Shown: piece by piece, positions 50,512 through 61,913 of the stretch
Layout: every line of letters begins with the position of its first letter
How positions within the stretch are numbered: position 1 is the first letter of the stretch
NCBI GenBank assembly: GCA_003194525.1
Contig: NBIV01000013.1
Location: 372,001 to 436,000, forward strand
Direction of reading: 5' to 3'
From: Gracilariopsis chorda
Lineage: Eukaryota > Rhodophyta > Florideophyceae > Gracilariales > Gracilariaceae
DNA length: 64,000 bases
Program-made: the position numbers and the translations under genes
The notes under the pieces: model-generated
Told to the model about the DNA's origin: nothing
Databases searched by the model: none
What the model saw: only the letters and a program-made list of their open reading frames with translations

Positions 50512-53500
50512 TTACCCGACTTGGGCATAAACCAGCGTGGCTGGGGCTGCAGTTCCCGTTTGACGGTGGTATCGCACGACCTGCGATCGTGGGAGGTGTT
50601 CAATTGGCTCCCACGTATCCCCACTGGGGTCGTACCCGTACCAGCGGACGCGGTATTGTAGAATACCATCCTGGTCCCAGGTGTGTCCGACAAGTCGGTC
50701 TACTACGAACTCTCGTTCGTAGACCTGCCGGCCGTGCCGGGTGGTGGTTGTACTCCCTTGCGGGGGCTGCCCGCTGTGCGGTACAATGTCCCTTAGCAGG
50801 TTGTTCGGCGATAACTCCGGCGTTGCCGTGCGCTGTGATAGCGGCCGCTGCTCATGCGGGAAGATATCCCTCAAGAGGGTGTGTGGTGCCACGGTTTTCA
50901 CCGGTAAGTCATTCCCCATTGGGGCAGGTTCATTTCCGCTTTCGCGGTATTGCGGGCGAACCGCCAGTCGGCGGGGGACTTGGGCTCCGCCTTCGCGGTT
51001 GAGCTCACGAACCGCGAGTTTGCGGGAAGATGACCGCTCCTGCGGAATCGGCATTTCCACAATCCCCTGGGGGGTCCCGTGCGACACGGTGATTGGGTGG
51101 CAAACCGCCTCCCTGCCAGGCGCACAAGCGCTCTGCACCATACGTTCCGGCGATGCCGTGGTGTCCCCGGCTACTGACGGGTTGCCTGGGGATAGCTCCG
51201 GTACACCGGTATTTTGGTCAAAATTCCCCTTTGGGGGGTGCCGGGCAGGTGCCGATGACACCCTTTTCAGGGGCTTGGCCGCTAATTGCGGTGCACCGTC
51301 TCCACGCGGAGGAGCAGCGTCCGGTATGACCGGTTTCGAGCGTGCGATGGCGTGCGCTTTTTCCCAGTTCCTCTGTTCTTCCCCGCAGCGTTGCGGGAGG
51401 TGGCGCAAATTATTCCCCGGAACGGGGGCTTCAATTCCGTCGATGACGGGAGTTGTTTCCGGCGCTTGTGGGCCAGGGCCTGAAGCTTCGGCTGCGGCTT
51501 TGAAGTGCAATCCTCAAGGAGGAAGACTCAGCGATGCCCTGTGGGCTTGGTGTTTTTGCCGCTTTCGCGTGTTTATGATTACTACCGCTATTAGCGGGTG
51601 TCTCAGCCCTCAGCGGATCCGCGCTGTGCGCCAGGTGCACACCTGTGCATGCGCCGTGTGCCGCCCAAGGCGTGAGTGGACCACGTGTGACACGGATAGT
51701 CAAGAGGAGGTTGGCACCACGGTGTGGACATTTAGTTAACTTATATTTATTATTTATTATTTATCTACGCTACAGTAGGGAGATTACTACACTATATAGT
51801 GGCTCGGCGACCTCGCCCTGACACTGAGTAAACTTCCCCAACCAGGGTTCTTGGCTCTAAGTCTTTTCCGCTTTCGCGAGTCTTCTACACTCCTCGGAGG
51901 TAAAGCCGCGTTACTAACGGTAGACTTATCCACCCTGCGTCACTAGGAGTATCACCGCCTTGGGCACTTGTCACTTCATTCACCACCGCCGTGTTCTCGC
52001 CCCTGTATAGGGTTCCTGTGTACCTTTTTTCGTGGTCCCGTTGGCCCACACCCCCGTCGCCCCCAATCGGGCATCCCCCGTATTTCCCTTACCCCACTCT
52101 CGTGGTTCCTACCCCTTTTTGTGGTTGCTCGTCACCGCTGACGCGTGTGTCTCGTGCCGGTATCCCGTGACGTCTTCCCCCACTTACGTGGACTCGTACT
52201 CCTTGGAAGGGCTGTTTTCCCATTCGTGGTGATCCTAATCCTACCGTTTCAACTCTCCCCGCTTGGCGTGATGGTGAGCCTCGGCTTTACAACCCGACTT
52301 CGTCTTGCTCATCCGGAGAGGCTCCGTTCGCTGTGTTACCCTCCAGAGGGGAAGATTCCGAACGTCTTCGTGTGTTGTCCCGCCTGCGGGTATTGCACTA
52401 CAAGCTTGGCTGCCTTTTTCCCCAGGTTGGGTGTGGGGATTTCCCAGAGGCACTGGTGTATCTGGGCGCCTCTTCTCCGCGGGGCGCGTGTCTGCTGGAC
52501 CTAATTGAACCGCTTCCGCGGGGGCTTCCGCCAATGGCGGGTTCGATGCATCTCTCTGCCCTGGGGATTGGGGGCAATCGTCACCATACTCCCTTATCGG
52601 GGATCCTCCCCTGACAGGGGTGTGCGGTAGTTGCGCTTCAACTTCCCGTGTAGCACGGTATATTTCCCGCGTTTGTGGCGATGCCTCCGGGGATGGATCG
52701 GGCGATTGCATTTCCGCTGCTGCGGTATTGGAGGGAGGCTTCTCGTTTTCCCGTGACAAACGGTGTATTTGCCGCTTTTGCGGGGCCTGCGCGTCTGGTT
52801 CCTGTTGCACAGCACTGCCCGGGAACGGGGGATTAGTGTCGCGTGACATACTCCGTGCTCCACGGTCAGTGTTCCGTATGTTACGGTGTGTTTCCCGTTG
52901 TGACGGCGATATCGTTCCTCGAAAACGAGTGTTCTCCTCCCCCTCCTTAGACGGAGCGGCGGGATAAGGGATAACATTCCCCGCTTGGCGGGTATAAATG
53001 CGCGCCAGTGGGGCGGGCGTGGTAGGGGCGGGCGCTGAGAGGCCCGAATTACCCAGCTGAGCCGGTGAGTCCGACAGGGTCGGTAGGTCTGAGAGTCCCA
53101 GGCTGGGGTGTGGTAGTATCGTAGGCCTAGTACTCCCGGATGGTTCCGGTGTTGCAGAGTCCGTAGAAACGCGGTTGCCTGGATCCAGGACTACCTCTGA
53201 CGAGGGAGGAGGGGCAAGGACAACACGATCACGGGAGATCCGTTCGTGCGTGTCGCCCATCTCTACCACGACAGTGTCGGTGTTCACAGAGATGACCTTG
53301 AATGGTCCATCCGCCACAGGCGAGAGTTTACGGCGCTTCTCCCGTTCCGGTTTGTAGTACTCCTTCCTTATGAAGATGTAGTTATTCGCCCGAATCGGGG
53401 ACGGTTTCCCTCGCAAGCGAGCATCAAAATCCCGCTTGTAAGCGGCTTGGGCCCGTGCCATCGACATCCGCGCAGCGGGGACCAGCTTGGAAAGCCATTG

Positions 53501-56500
53501 CTTCCATTGCTGCCGGTAGATACCCACTAATGGGAAATTGGCCAAGGTAGCTTGGGGTTCCAGCGCCACAGGCGGGGGTGTTCTAGATAGAACCAGCTCG
53601 AATGGCGAAACTCCGGTAGTCTGGTGTACCTGCGTATTGTACGCGTAGGTTACCGCATCAGCGTACATGTCCCAGTTCTTTGGGTGGTCTGCGAAGTAGG
53701 AACGTAACGCCGCGAGTAACGTCCGGTTAAACCGTTCAACTTGCCCATTACACTGGGGGTGGTAGGTAGTCGTGAACAAGTTCTTGACATCCAGGATGCG
53801 ACAAACATCCTGGAAGAACTTGCTCACGAACTGTTTCCCGTTATCGGAGAGCACCTCCACAGGGGGACCGTAGACGAAAATCCAGTGCGTCACCATAGCC
53901 TGGGCCACCGTGAGAGCGGTTATCCTCCGAAGAGGGACAGTCCGTACCAGCTTAGAAAAGCGGTCGGTAATGACAAGTAGAAACTTGTTTCCACGTTTCG
54001 TGGTGAGTAATGGTCCGAGAATATCGATCGCGATAAACTCTAGCGGCGCCCTTGCGGGGAATAGTTTCATCTTCTTCGCATTTTTGCGGAGCTTGACGCG
54101 ATTCTTCGCGCATTTGCTACAAAACCGCACGGTTGCGTAGCAATCCACCGTCATGGCGGGCCAATAGAAATCCCTTCGCAGGGTTAGGTAGAGTTTCCTC
54201 CCACCTGGGTGACCTCCAATGGGGGCGTAGTGTGATAGATGTAACACCCGCGACTGCAGGGAATGAGGTACCACAATCTGTGGGCGGGCTTCGACCTTCC
54301 TTACGAGTTAGCCTTTGTCGTTTACCCCGAAAGGGAGATCTTCACCACCGTTAAGACGGGCACGAATCCTCGTACAGAATGGGTCGCCGAATTGTTCTCG
54401 GATCATTTCTTCCGGTGATACCGGTACAAAGTTTCCCGGTAACGGGTTCTCAGGTTCATCTCGCGATGCGAGTAGTTCGTCAAAATCAGCATCCTCGTCC
54501 CAGTTTTCTGGCCCAGCCTCGACGGCACATTCCGGATCATCCGGTTCTATGGCCATGAAACATGGGACTTCATCATCCTCCGTTGGGATTGCTTCCCCAC
54601 TTGTGGGTAACCGCGACAGAGCGTCGGCTTGGGTGTTCTGCGCGCCCTTCTTATAAATGACTTGAAAGTCATATTCCGCGAGGCGGAGTCTCCAGCGCAT
54701 GAGGCGTCCCGATGGGTCGGAGATATTCATTAACCACCTCAATGAGGAATGATCCGTGTACACGGTGAAGTGAACTCCCATAAGGTAGGGGCGCAGAGTG
54801 GTCATCGCCCATACGACGGCGAGGCACTCCTTCTCCGATACGGAGTAGTTCCGCTCATGAACATTGAGCGAGCGCGACCAATAACCAATTGGATGTCGTT
54901 CCCCCTCGGGGGTGGTTTGAAAAAGAGCACACCTGACTTGGTAGTGGCTTGAGTCCGTATCTACGGAGTATGGCAACCCAAGTTTTGGAAGATGTAGGAT
55001 TGGTGCTGATGTGACAGCCTCCTTCAAGGAGTTAAAAGCTTCCGATTGCTCGGGGGTAATTGTTCCCAGTTTTGGGGGGTTCCCCTTTCGCAACGACGCG
55101 TTTAGGGGCGCCGCAGTATCCGAAAAGTTCGGGATAAACCGTCGATAGACGTTGACCAGCCCCAAAAAGGAGCGCAGTTCCGTTTTAGTACGGGGTTCTT
55201 TCGCCTCAACGAGGGATTTGAGCATTTCGTCAACTTGAGGGTAATTCCCTCATCGCGGAGTACGGTCAGCACGTCTCGGACGTGAGTGAGATGGTCGTCC
55301 AACGAGTTGGAGAAGATGATAATATCATCAAGGTAGACCAGACAACTCCGCCACTTAAAGCGGTTGAGTAGAATATCTACTGCACGCTGAAAGGTGGCGG
55401 GGGTGTTGGTTAACCCAAATGGCATCCGCTTGAAGCGGTACGTTCCTGCGTGGCAGGTGAATGCGGTTTTGTCGCGATCCTCCTGTCTGACAGGTACTTG
55501 CCAATATCCCCAATTGGCATCAAGGGCCGTGAACACGGTGGCGTCTCCAAGGGAGTCAATGCACTCGTCCATACGAGGGATAGGGTACGTGTCCCTAACG
55601 GTCACGGCATTGAGCCGGCGGTAGTCGACACAGAACCTCCAGGTTCCGTCGGCCTTTAAAGCCAGTACAACTGGGGATGCCCAGGGTGATTGAGCGGGCT
55701 CAATCACACCTGCGCGGAGCATCTTGTCCACTTGGGACTGCTCCTCTTCCCGAGCTTTCGGACCTGCCCTGTAAGGGGGTTGTGCAACCGGTCGCGCACC
55801 GGGGATTAAATCGATCCGGTGTTCCGTTGCGTTAATCTCGCCAAGCGAGCCATCCCACATTGTGGTGAATTCCCGTAACATGGTACGGAGTTTGTCGCGG
55901 TGCGACTCTGGCACGTGGCTAAAGTCCAGCGCTTCAAGTGCCTTTTCCGGATCAATCCGGTCATTGCTCGATGGAGCATTGTCCTGTGGAACAGGTGTGG
56001 TTCGCAATTCCGAGTTACTCGGTATGTTCGACGCTGAAGTAGCGGTTTCCTCCCCCTCCTTAGACTTGACGTCTTCGGACGGCGGGGCGAACTCCTCAGA
56101 AGAGGTGGTAGCTCCGAGTACATCGGCGGCTGTCATCTTTGTTGGCAGCATTCCCATAGGATGGGGGGTTACACTCCCAATTACTTGGTGTTTTACCAGA
56201 TACTGGGGGTGTTTGCCAAGGTTGGCAACCAATATCCGGAAAGGAACATCCGGGGAAATGGAGACAATTCCATTAGCCAGCGCCAGCTGGGATTTCTCGT
56301 ACAACGAGGCGAGCGGTTGTATAACCCGAAGACCGTGTTGACGGGAGTTTATTTGCACCCAGACTTGGGACTCAGCTGGTATAGAAACCGAGGCAGCGAC
56401 GCGGAGCTTGGTGGACTCGCGGGACGCGGGCGTTGGTTCCTGCGCAGCAGGGAGCGTAACTTGTTTCCGAGAGGACCGCTTTAGCGGGCGGCGAACAATC

Positions 56501-57117
56501 GGAACCGACGATCCGTCGTCAAGTTCTACACGCCTGAGGCGGGGCCTGATTGCGTTGACAAATCTGTCGCAGTAATCACATCCCAGTATGACTGGTGCTG
56601 CCAATGAACGGCAAACGATGAAGTCCAACTTCACCACAGAGGTACCAAGTCTCACGACGAGGACCACTGTGCCCACCGTTTGTAACGGATTGTTGTTCGC
56701 ATCCGAAATGTCGGGGACCGCGTCAGAGCGGATACGCGACCGCACAAGCGGGGGTAACAATGATTCCACAACAAAGTTGGGGCCTGCACCTGTATCCAGG
56801 ACGGTGAGAAACCTCACCATAAACTGGGGATCAAGGCCAAGGTCGGCATAGACCTTATAATTGCGCTTGGCCAAGACCAAGACTCTACCGGGAATCCGGG
56901 GATTTTTACTCCGTATCCACGGGCGACGCAACACACCAAGGTGCGCAGAGTCCGCGTCAGCGGTGTCTTTCCTCGAGAGGACTTTCACCGGGGAGCGAGG
57001 CGAGGACGCCTCGGGCGCCAACAGCCTCGTTCTTGAGGACGCCTCTCCCAAAGGGGAGACTCCCTCAGTTAGTTTTCCGCCTTCGGCGGTGGGTTGGTTT
57101 CCTCGACAACGAGTGCT
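50512..57117 (-). pseudogene. pol: Chromovirus pol: protease, RT, RNase H, integrase, chromodomain (broken)
   Basis: The frame opens at 57117, overlapping the gag end in the -1 frame, with no nearby ATG. In order: protease (TVLDTGAGPNFVVE); RT with ALDANWGYWQVPVRQEDRDK, RMPFGLTNTPATFQRAVD and the YLDD box; RNase H (YSVDTDSSHYQ... VYTDHSSLRWLM... DALSRLP); integrase with an HHCC finger and D-D-E residues in FIAIDILGPL, VLSDNGKQFVSKFF and NGQVERFNRTLLAALRSYFA; a long Pro/Gln-rich linker; and a chromodomain (REFVVDRLVGHTWDQDGILQ, YRVRWYGYDPSGDTWEPIEH). Breaks: a frameshifting deletion at about 55226, TAA at 54308-54310, and a nested LTR at 51501-52402. Without that LTR and one 5-bp duplication, linker and chromodomain are in one frame. 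Confidence 0.93.
51501..52402 (+). repeat. Nested, diverged solo LTR in inverted orientation
   Basis: 902 bp from TGAAGTGCAA to TTGCACTACA. Read on the plus strand it aligns along its whole length with the reverse complement of the flanking LTRs: the TTTAGTTAA/TTATTTATTATTTAT block, AAACTTCCCCAAC, CCTGTATAGGG, CCACTTACGTGG and CCGAACGTCTT occur in the same order. Sequence identity is much lower than among the other LTRs. Flanks are GGCTT (51496-51500) and AGCTT (52403-52407), a 5-bp duplication with one difference. It splits pol between integrase and chromodomain. Confidence 0.87.
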
Positions 57118-59243
57118 TCATCCCGTTGACGGGGGTTTCTACCCGCATAAGCGGGGGTTGCAACGGATGGTTGCGTGATCTCCCGAATCGGGGTGTATGA
57201 AGCTTGCCGCGCACGCGGGGTCTGTGGTAGGGCGTGGGAAAAGTCCGTTTTAGCACGGAGGTAGGAAGCCGTTGGGACGCAACGTTTCTCCTCTGGAGTG
57301 AGGGCCTCATAGTTTGCCACCACCGTGGCCATATCCTTCAGTGAACAAATACACTGAGGTGAGGTATGGCCATGGGCATAGCACAGGTGGCGAATGAGAG
57401 CCAATACCGCGACACGCGGATTATTATTCCGAGTATCGGAGAAGCGAACCGCAGGGCGGGTGTCAGTCCATCCAGGCCGTTGATAACGGGATTGACCGTT
57501 TGAAAACGGGAGTCGTTGGAGTTGAACCCGACTGTTACCACCGTACAAAACGGGGTCTTCGGTTCCTGTATCACGGGCCATCTCCGTCGTTGACGGTAAA
57601 TCGGTGGTTGGAATCGAGACACCATCCCCCTGCACTAAAATCACAGTATCAAATCCCTGTCTAGGGTTCCCATCCGCAGTGAGCGGGAGCGATGAGGAGT
57701 CGCTCTCCATCACCAACGCTTTGTCGGATTTAGACCGATTGTTCGGAGTTCTTGCACGAAGTGCATCCCCTTCCGCTCCAGCGTGTTGGACCAGCTCGAG
57801 ATAGGTGATCCTCCGCTTGTCCTCCCGATAACGGGTAACTAAACTCCGGATTGCCGGTTGAAGACCATCGATGAACATGGTACTGCGCTCCCCAGCGGGG
57901 TATACGTTACCACATCTGTGGAAAGCCTTGTTAAGGCGCACCGAGTAGTCGGTCTCGGTCTCTCCAGCACGCCGGCGTGTATCTAGCAAAGCGAGGATAG
58001 CCTGCTGAATAGCGGTGTTTGTAGCGTAGGAGCGCAGACGATTCTGCACAGCCTCCGGCCAGCAAGTAACTCCTCCCTCGGAGGCACGAGAAGATCCTCT
58101 GACAGAGTTGTATTGGTCCTCCGCCACTCCCCGTAAGAAATACGGTAAAGCCAAATAGGCTTGTCCCTCATTCATACCGAGGATATCGGCCTCCGCTACA
58201 AAGCGGGATAGGAAATCCAGTACTAGGACTGGGTCCTCTCCAGTAAAATACTGGTTGCGGAGCGAGAGCTGCATTCGCTTAATGCATTCTCGCACCTTTC
58301 CCGTACCACGGGGCGTACGTCCAAGTGACGAGTCTTCAAGCCGGTAGTACCGGTACGATAAAAGCTTCCGGTAATCCGGGTGTGTCGGTTTCAATTCCCG
58401 GAGACCGGGGTGTCTTCTCCCCTTCTGGCGGGTTCGGATCACACCTTCAGTGGCCGATGACCGCTTCGAGCGGGAGGAGTAGCCTCGCTTCTCGTCCTCC
58501 GAGTCAGAGTCCGAGGAGCTCGAGCTAACCGAATGGTTTCGGGATGAGTCCGACGATGTCGAAGAATCGGAGTCCGAATATTTTCGGTGGTGTTTCCGTC
58601 GATGACGGCGTTTCTTCTTCCCAGCAAGCTGGTCGTTGTGCGATGCCTCGTTTACCGGATCATCCGGGGATGGTTTGTCCATGAGGACGAACTGCTCCAG
58701 CGTCTCCAGGCGGGCACCAATCCGATCAAATCGGGCTTCAACTCCTTCGATGAAGGTGGCGGGTTGTCCCAAACTCTCCAACACGGAGTTGACGTCAGAC
58801 CGTAAAATACGGAGTTCCTAGGCGACCTCCTTTACGGGGGTTGCCAAGACCACCTCTTGGAGGGATTTTAGTTCCCCTACAAGGGTGTCATGGGCGGTCC
58901 ACAGAGCGCGGACCTGGGATTCCAGGGAAATCCCCTGGGGGGTGTCATCGCCCGTTCCACGGGGGTTTGAAGCCGCGACAGCGGGAGCGGGCCGGGGTGC
59001 CTGGGGCACTGCGGCAACAGCCGGAGTCGATGCTGCATTCTCCTGCGGGGGTGATAACGAGGGCAAAAGGAGGTTCCGGGGTTCCCGGTCGGGGGTATCA
59101 TTCCGCGATGAAGCGGCGCCAGCACGGCTGGAACTTGTCCGTATAGCGATACGGGGTACGAATCGAACTTCGGAAGTGTCCGCGTTGTCGCGGGAGCAAC
59201 TAAGCGTAACCACTGGCTCCGCATCGGAGGGATTTCTCGACAT
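57069..59243 (-). pseudogene. gag: Chromovirus gag, one in-frame stop
   Basis: The frame starts at ATG 59243 (MSRNPSDAEPVVTLSCSRDN) and ends with TAA at 57069-57071, interrupted once by TAG at 58818-58820. Residues before and after that stop form one continuous coiled coil (VRALWTAHDTLVGELKSLQE; then ARFDRIGARLETLEQFV). A basic/acidic linker precedes the retrotransposon gag domain (MQLSLRNQYFTGEDPVLVLD, AYLALPYFLRGVAEDQYNSV, TDYSVRLNKAFHRCGNVYPA). The end has a C/H patch (LCYAHGHTSPQCIC) in place of a standard CCHC knuckle. Gag forms the virus-like particle and packages element RNA. Confidence 0.88.
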
Positions 59244-59334
59244 GAGAAAATACCGTTACGACGGGAAACGATCACGGAACTTCCGGTAAATAAAAACAAA
59301 CCTCGTAAGAGGGAAAGGAAAACAAAAACCGATT

Positions 59335-59350
59335 CTAGGTCGGGAGACCA
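59335..59350 (-). promoter_or_regulatory. Putative primer-binding site
   Basis: On the minus strand, three bases after the 5' LTR, the sequence TGGTCTCCCGACCTAG starts with TGG, as expected for a site complementary to a tRNA 3' CCA end. The tRNA species was not identified. Confidence 0.6.
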
Positions 59351-59353
59351 CTT

Positions 59354-60180
59354 TGTGGTGCAATGCCCCAAAGGGGAAAAACACCGAAAGACGTTCGGGA
59401 TCTTCCTCTCACGAGGTGAACACAGTTGGGTAGAGCCCTCCCAGAGGTGTCACGGCGAAGCCGGTTTGTAAGACCAGGGACACCTGTCGCGACTCGCGCA
59501 GGGAGGTGAAGGCGTAGAATCGGTATCCGCGTGAGCGGGGTGTGATCCTCAGTAGAGGTATGTTTCCACGTAAGTGGGGGCGTGTGGGCGGATGCGCACA
59601 CGGGGGCTGCGGATAGCGGGAGGTGCTACCCTAAAAAGGGAAAAACGAATGGCGAAGAGGAGGAAGAGAAGGGCAAAGTGAGTCGCGGGAGCGACGAACA
59701 GATACGGCAATGCCGGTGGACAGGACTCCCTATACAGGGCGAAACACCAATATGATTGGAACAATTATACTCCCAAGGATGGGCTTCTTTAGATGTGCAA
59801 GGGGGTTAGATGTCCCGTGGTTTACGGCGTTTCCCTCCAAGGAGGAGTAGAGCACGCGCGCAAGCGGCAACAACTAGAGCCAATTCCCCAGGTTGGGGTC
59901 CCTTGTTGGGGAAGGTTTACTGGTGCGACGGCAGTGCGCCGTCGCACTAAGTACTAGCATCCCAGAAATGGGTGTGAAAATAATAAATAATATTAACTAA
60001 AATACTCCACATTTCGTGGCAACATCCACTACTGTGGCCAACCGCCAATTGACCCAAAACCGTGTCCCACGTGTCCATATCCACCATGGTGGGGCGTAGT
60101 TCATATACACACTACACAACCGATAATATCGGGAAAGCGTTCAAGTACCAAGAATCCCTCCTTGAGGGCGTTGCACTACA
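59354..60180 (-). repeat. 5' LTR of the gypsy element
   Basis: 827 bp with ends TGTGGTGCAA and TTGCACTACA. It contains at least a dozen short perfect hairpins, for example CCCCaaaGGGG (59366-59376), CCGCgtgaGCGG (59527-59538) and a 10-bp stem with 5-nt loop (59923-59947). As the 5' LTR it should carry the promoter, reading toward lower coordinates. Confidence 0.95.
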
Positions 60181-60340
60181 GCGACGAGAAGTGCGCTTGA
60201 GCGGCCTGTGGGTGTTCCAAACAACAAAGTTGTTCCAAAATTGCGTCGTGCGGAGTCATTTTCACTTATGTTTTCAGTGCATGGTCATGAAATGGTACAG
60301 AGAAATGATTAGATATTCGACAAATGTTGTGTGTACACAA

Positions 60341-60362
60341 TTTGTGTTTTTCGGAGTCGCTC
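60341..60362 (-). repeat. Right terminal inverted repeat of the Harbinger-like element
   Basis: 22 bp, perfect reverse complement of the left end, followed by target duplication ACT (60363-60365). Confidence 0.88.
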
Positions 60363-60365
60363 ACT

Positions 60366-61021
60366 ATCTTTTCAGATCCTAATTAGACATGACTTGTACG
60401 TTCAATACTAACGGTCAGGTAGTTTAGCAAAGCCACTGACCAAGGGTCGCGTAGCTTAGCTTTCTACACTTTGAGGACGCTTATTCTGCTGCAGTTCTTT
60501 TATTTTGTTTTTGTTTTCGAAGGGTTTCACAAACTCTAAGACTTTTCTGGGACGAGTTGCCGTTCCCGGAAAACATAACCATTGCGGAATATGGACCGCA
60601 CGCAGCAGAAGTCAAACATGTAGATGCTAAGATGTTCTGTAGCACAGACGAGATCCATTTCGTTACAATTTTCGACACCAATATCATTCAATTTCTATGA
60701 ATTAACTGCAGATTCTGTTCTGCAGCAACATCTTTTGTTTCAAGCCTCTCGTACTCAAAATATCTCAAAAAAATGAGAAATGCAGCAACAATATATAACT
60801 TTGGACATGAAAAATTCGCGCCTCTCTCCGCCCATATTGGTAAAGAAACCGAACAATTTTTCCTTGACAAATCCGTGGAACAAATTTCAATACGTTGCCA
60901 CTAGAAAACCCTGTGCTCTTTCAGAGCTCAATTCAACTGTGGAGCAAACCCCGTGTGGATTCTATCTCTCAAATCGCCTGAGTCCTTGTTCACTATGAAG
61001 GGGAGACTCAGCGGACGGGAT
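60366..61021. other. Sequence between the transposon nest and the solo LTR
   Basis: A/T-rich, no gene recognised. Confidence 0.5.
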
Positions 61022-61863
61022 TGTGGTGCAATGCCCCAAAGAGGAAAAACACCGAAAGACGTTCGGGATCTTCCTCTGACGAGGTGAACCCAGTTGGGTA
61101 GAGCCCTCCCAGAGGTGTCACGGCGAAGCCGGTTTGTAAGACCAGGGACACCTGTCGCGACTTGCGCAGTGAGGTGAAGGCGAAGAATCGGTATCCGCGT
61201 GAGCGGGGTGTGATCCTCAGTAGAGGTATGTTTCCACGTAAGTGGGGATGTGTGAGCGGGTGCACACAGGAGAGCCGCGGGTAGCGGGATGTACTACCCT
61301 GAAAGGGGGAAAGGAGGAGAGTGAAGGGAAAGGAGGAAGAGTAGGCGAGGCTGAGTTGCGAGAGCGACGAACAAATACGGCAATGCCGGTGGACAGGACT
61401 CCCTATACAGGGCGAAACACCAATGTGATTGGAACAATTGTACTCCCAAGGATGGATCTCTTTAGGTGTGCAAGGGGTTAGAGGCCCCTTGGTTCACGGC
61501 GTTTCTCTCCAAGGAGGAGTTGAGAACGCGCGGAAGCGGCAACAACTAGAGCCAATTCCCCAGGTTCGGGGTCCCTTGTTGGGGAAACTTTAATGGTGCG
61601 AAGGCAGTGCGCCGTCGCACTAAGTACTAACTTCCCAGAAATGGGTGTAAAAATAATAAATAAAATTAACTAAAATTATTAGAAATACTCCACATTTCGT
61701 GGCAGCATCCACTACTGTGGCCAACCGCCAATTGGCCCAAAACTGTGGCCCACGTGTCCATATCCACCATAGTGGGGCGTAGTTCATATACACACTACAC
61801 AACCGATAATATCGGGAAAATAGTCAAGTACCAAGAATCCCTCCCTGAGGGCGTTGCACTTCA
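61022..61863 (-). repeat. Solo LTR of the same family
   Basis: 842 bp, TGTGGTGCAA to TTGCACTTCA. Flanks GGGAT and AAGAT do not form a clean 5-bp duplication, so the copy is old or was rearranged. Its first ~430 bp match the 3' LTR at 49424 with about four differences, while its second half is clearly diverged (single-base changes and a short insertion near 61671-61685). Confidence 0.93.
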
Positions 61864-61913
61864 AAGATCTCTACTCCACACGAGTGGTGGGTGTATATTC
61901 AGCAGTGGATACT

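Larger units (their letters stand above)
49424..60180 (-). mobile_element. Ty3/gypsy LTR retrotransposon, chromovirus type, 10.8 kb
   Basis: LTRs of 832 bp (49424-50255) and 827 bp (59354-60180), 5-bp target duplication GCGAC (49419-49423 and 60181-60185), a primer-binding site and a polypurine tract fix it as one insertion read on the minus strand. Order: 5' LTR, gag, protease, RT, RNase H, integrase, chromodomain, 3' LTR. Putting integrase after RNase H makes it Ty3/gypsy; the chromodomain makes it a chromovirus. It is defective: a stop in gag, a small deletion with frameshift after RT, a stop after RNase H and a nested solo LTR before the chromodomain. Confidence 0.95.
46375..60362. mobile_element. 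PIF/Harbinger-like DNA transposon, split by a gypsy element
   Basis: Its ends are perfect 22-bp inverted repeats (46375-46396 and 60341-60362, beginning GAGCGACTCCGAAAAACACA), flanked on both sides by ACT (46372-46374, 60363-60365), a 3-bp target duplication as made by Harbinger elements. Inside are a DUF6818-like gene (plus) and a DDE transposase (minus), the two-gene plan of this superfamily. Removing the gypsy insertion (49424-60180 plus one 5-bp TSD) leaves about 3.2 kb, an ordinary size. Both genes carry stops and frameshifts, so the element is dead. Subterminal direct repeats are listed separately. Confidence 0.82.

Noticed and set aside
50741-51739. 332-codon plus-strand frame inside the retroelement
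   Set aside because: Antisense shadow of the chromodomain region; its openness follows from GC-rich palindromic sequence.
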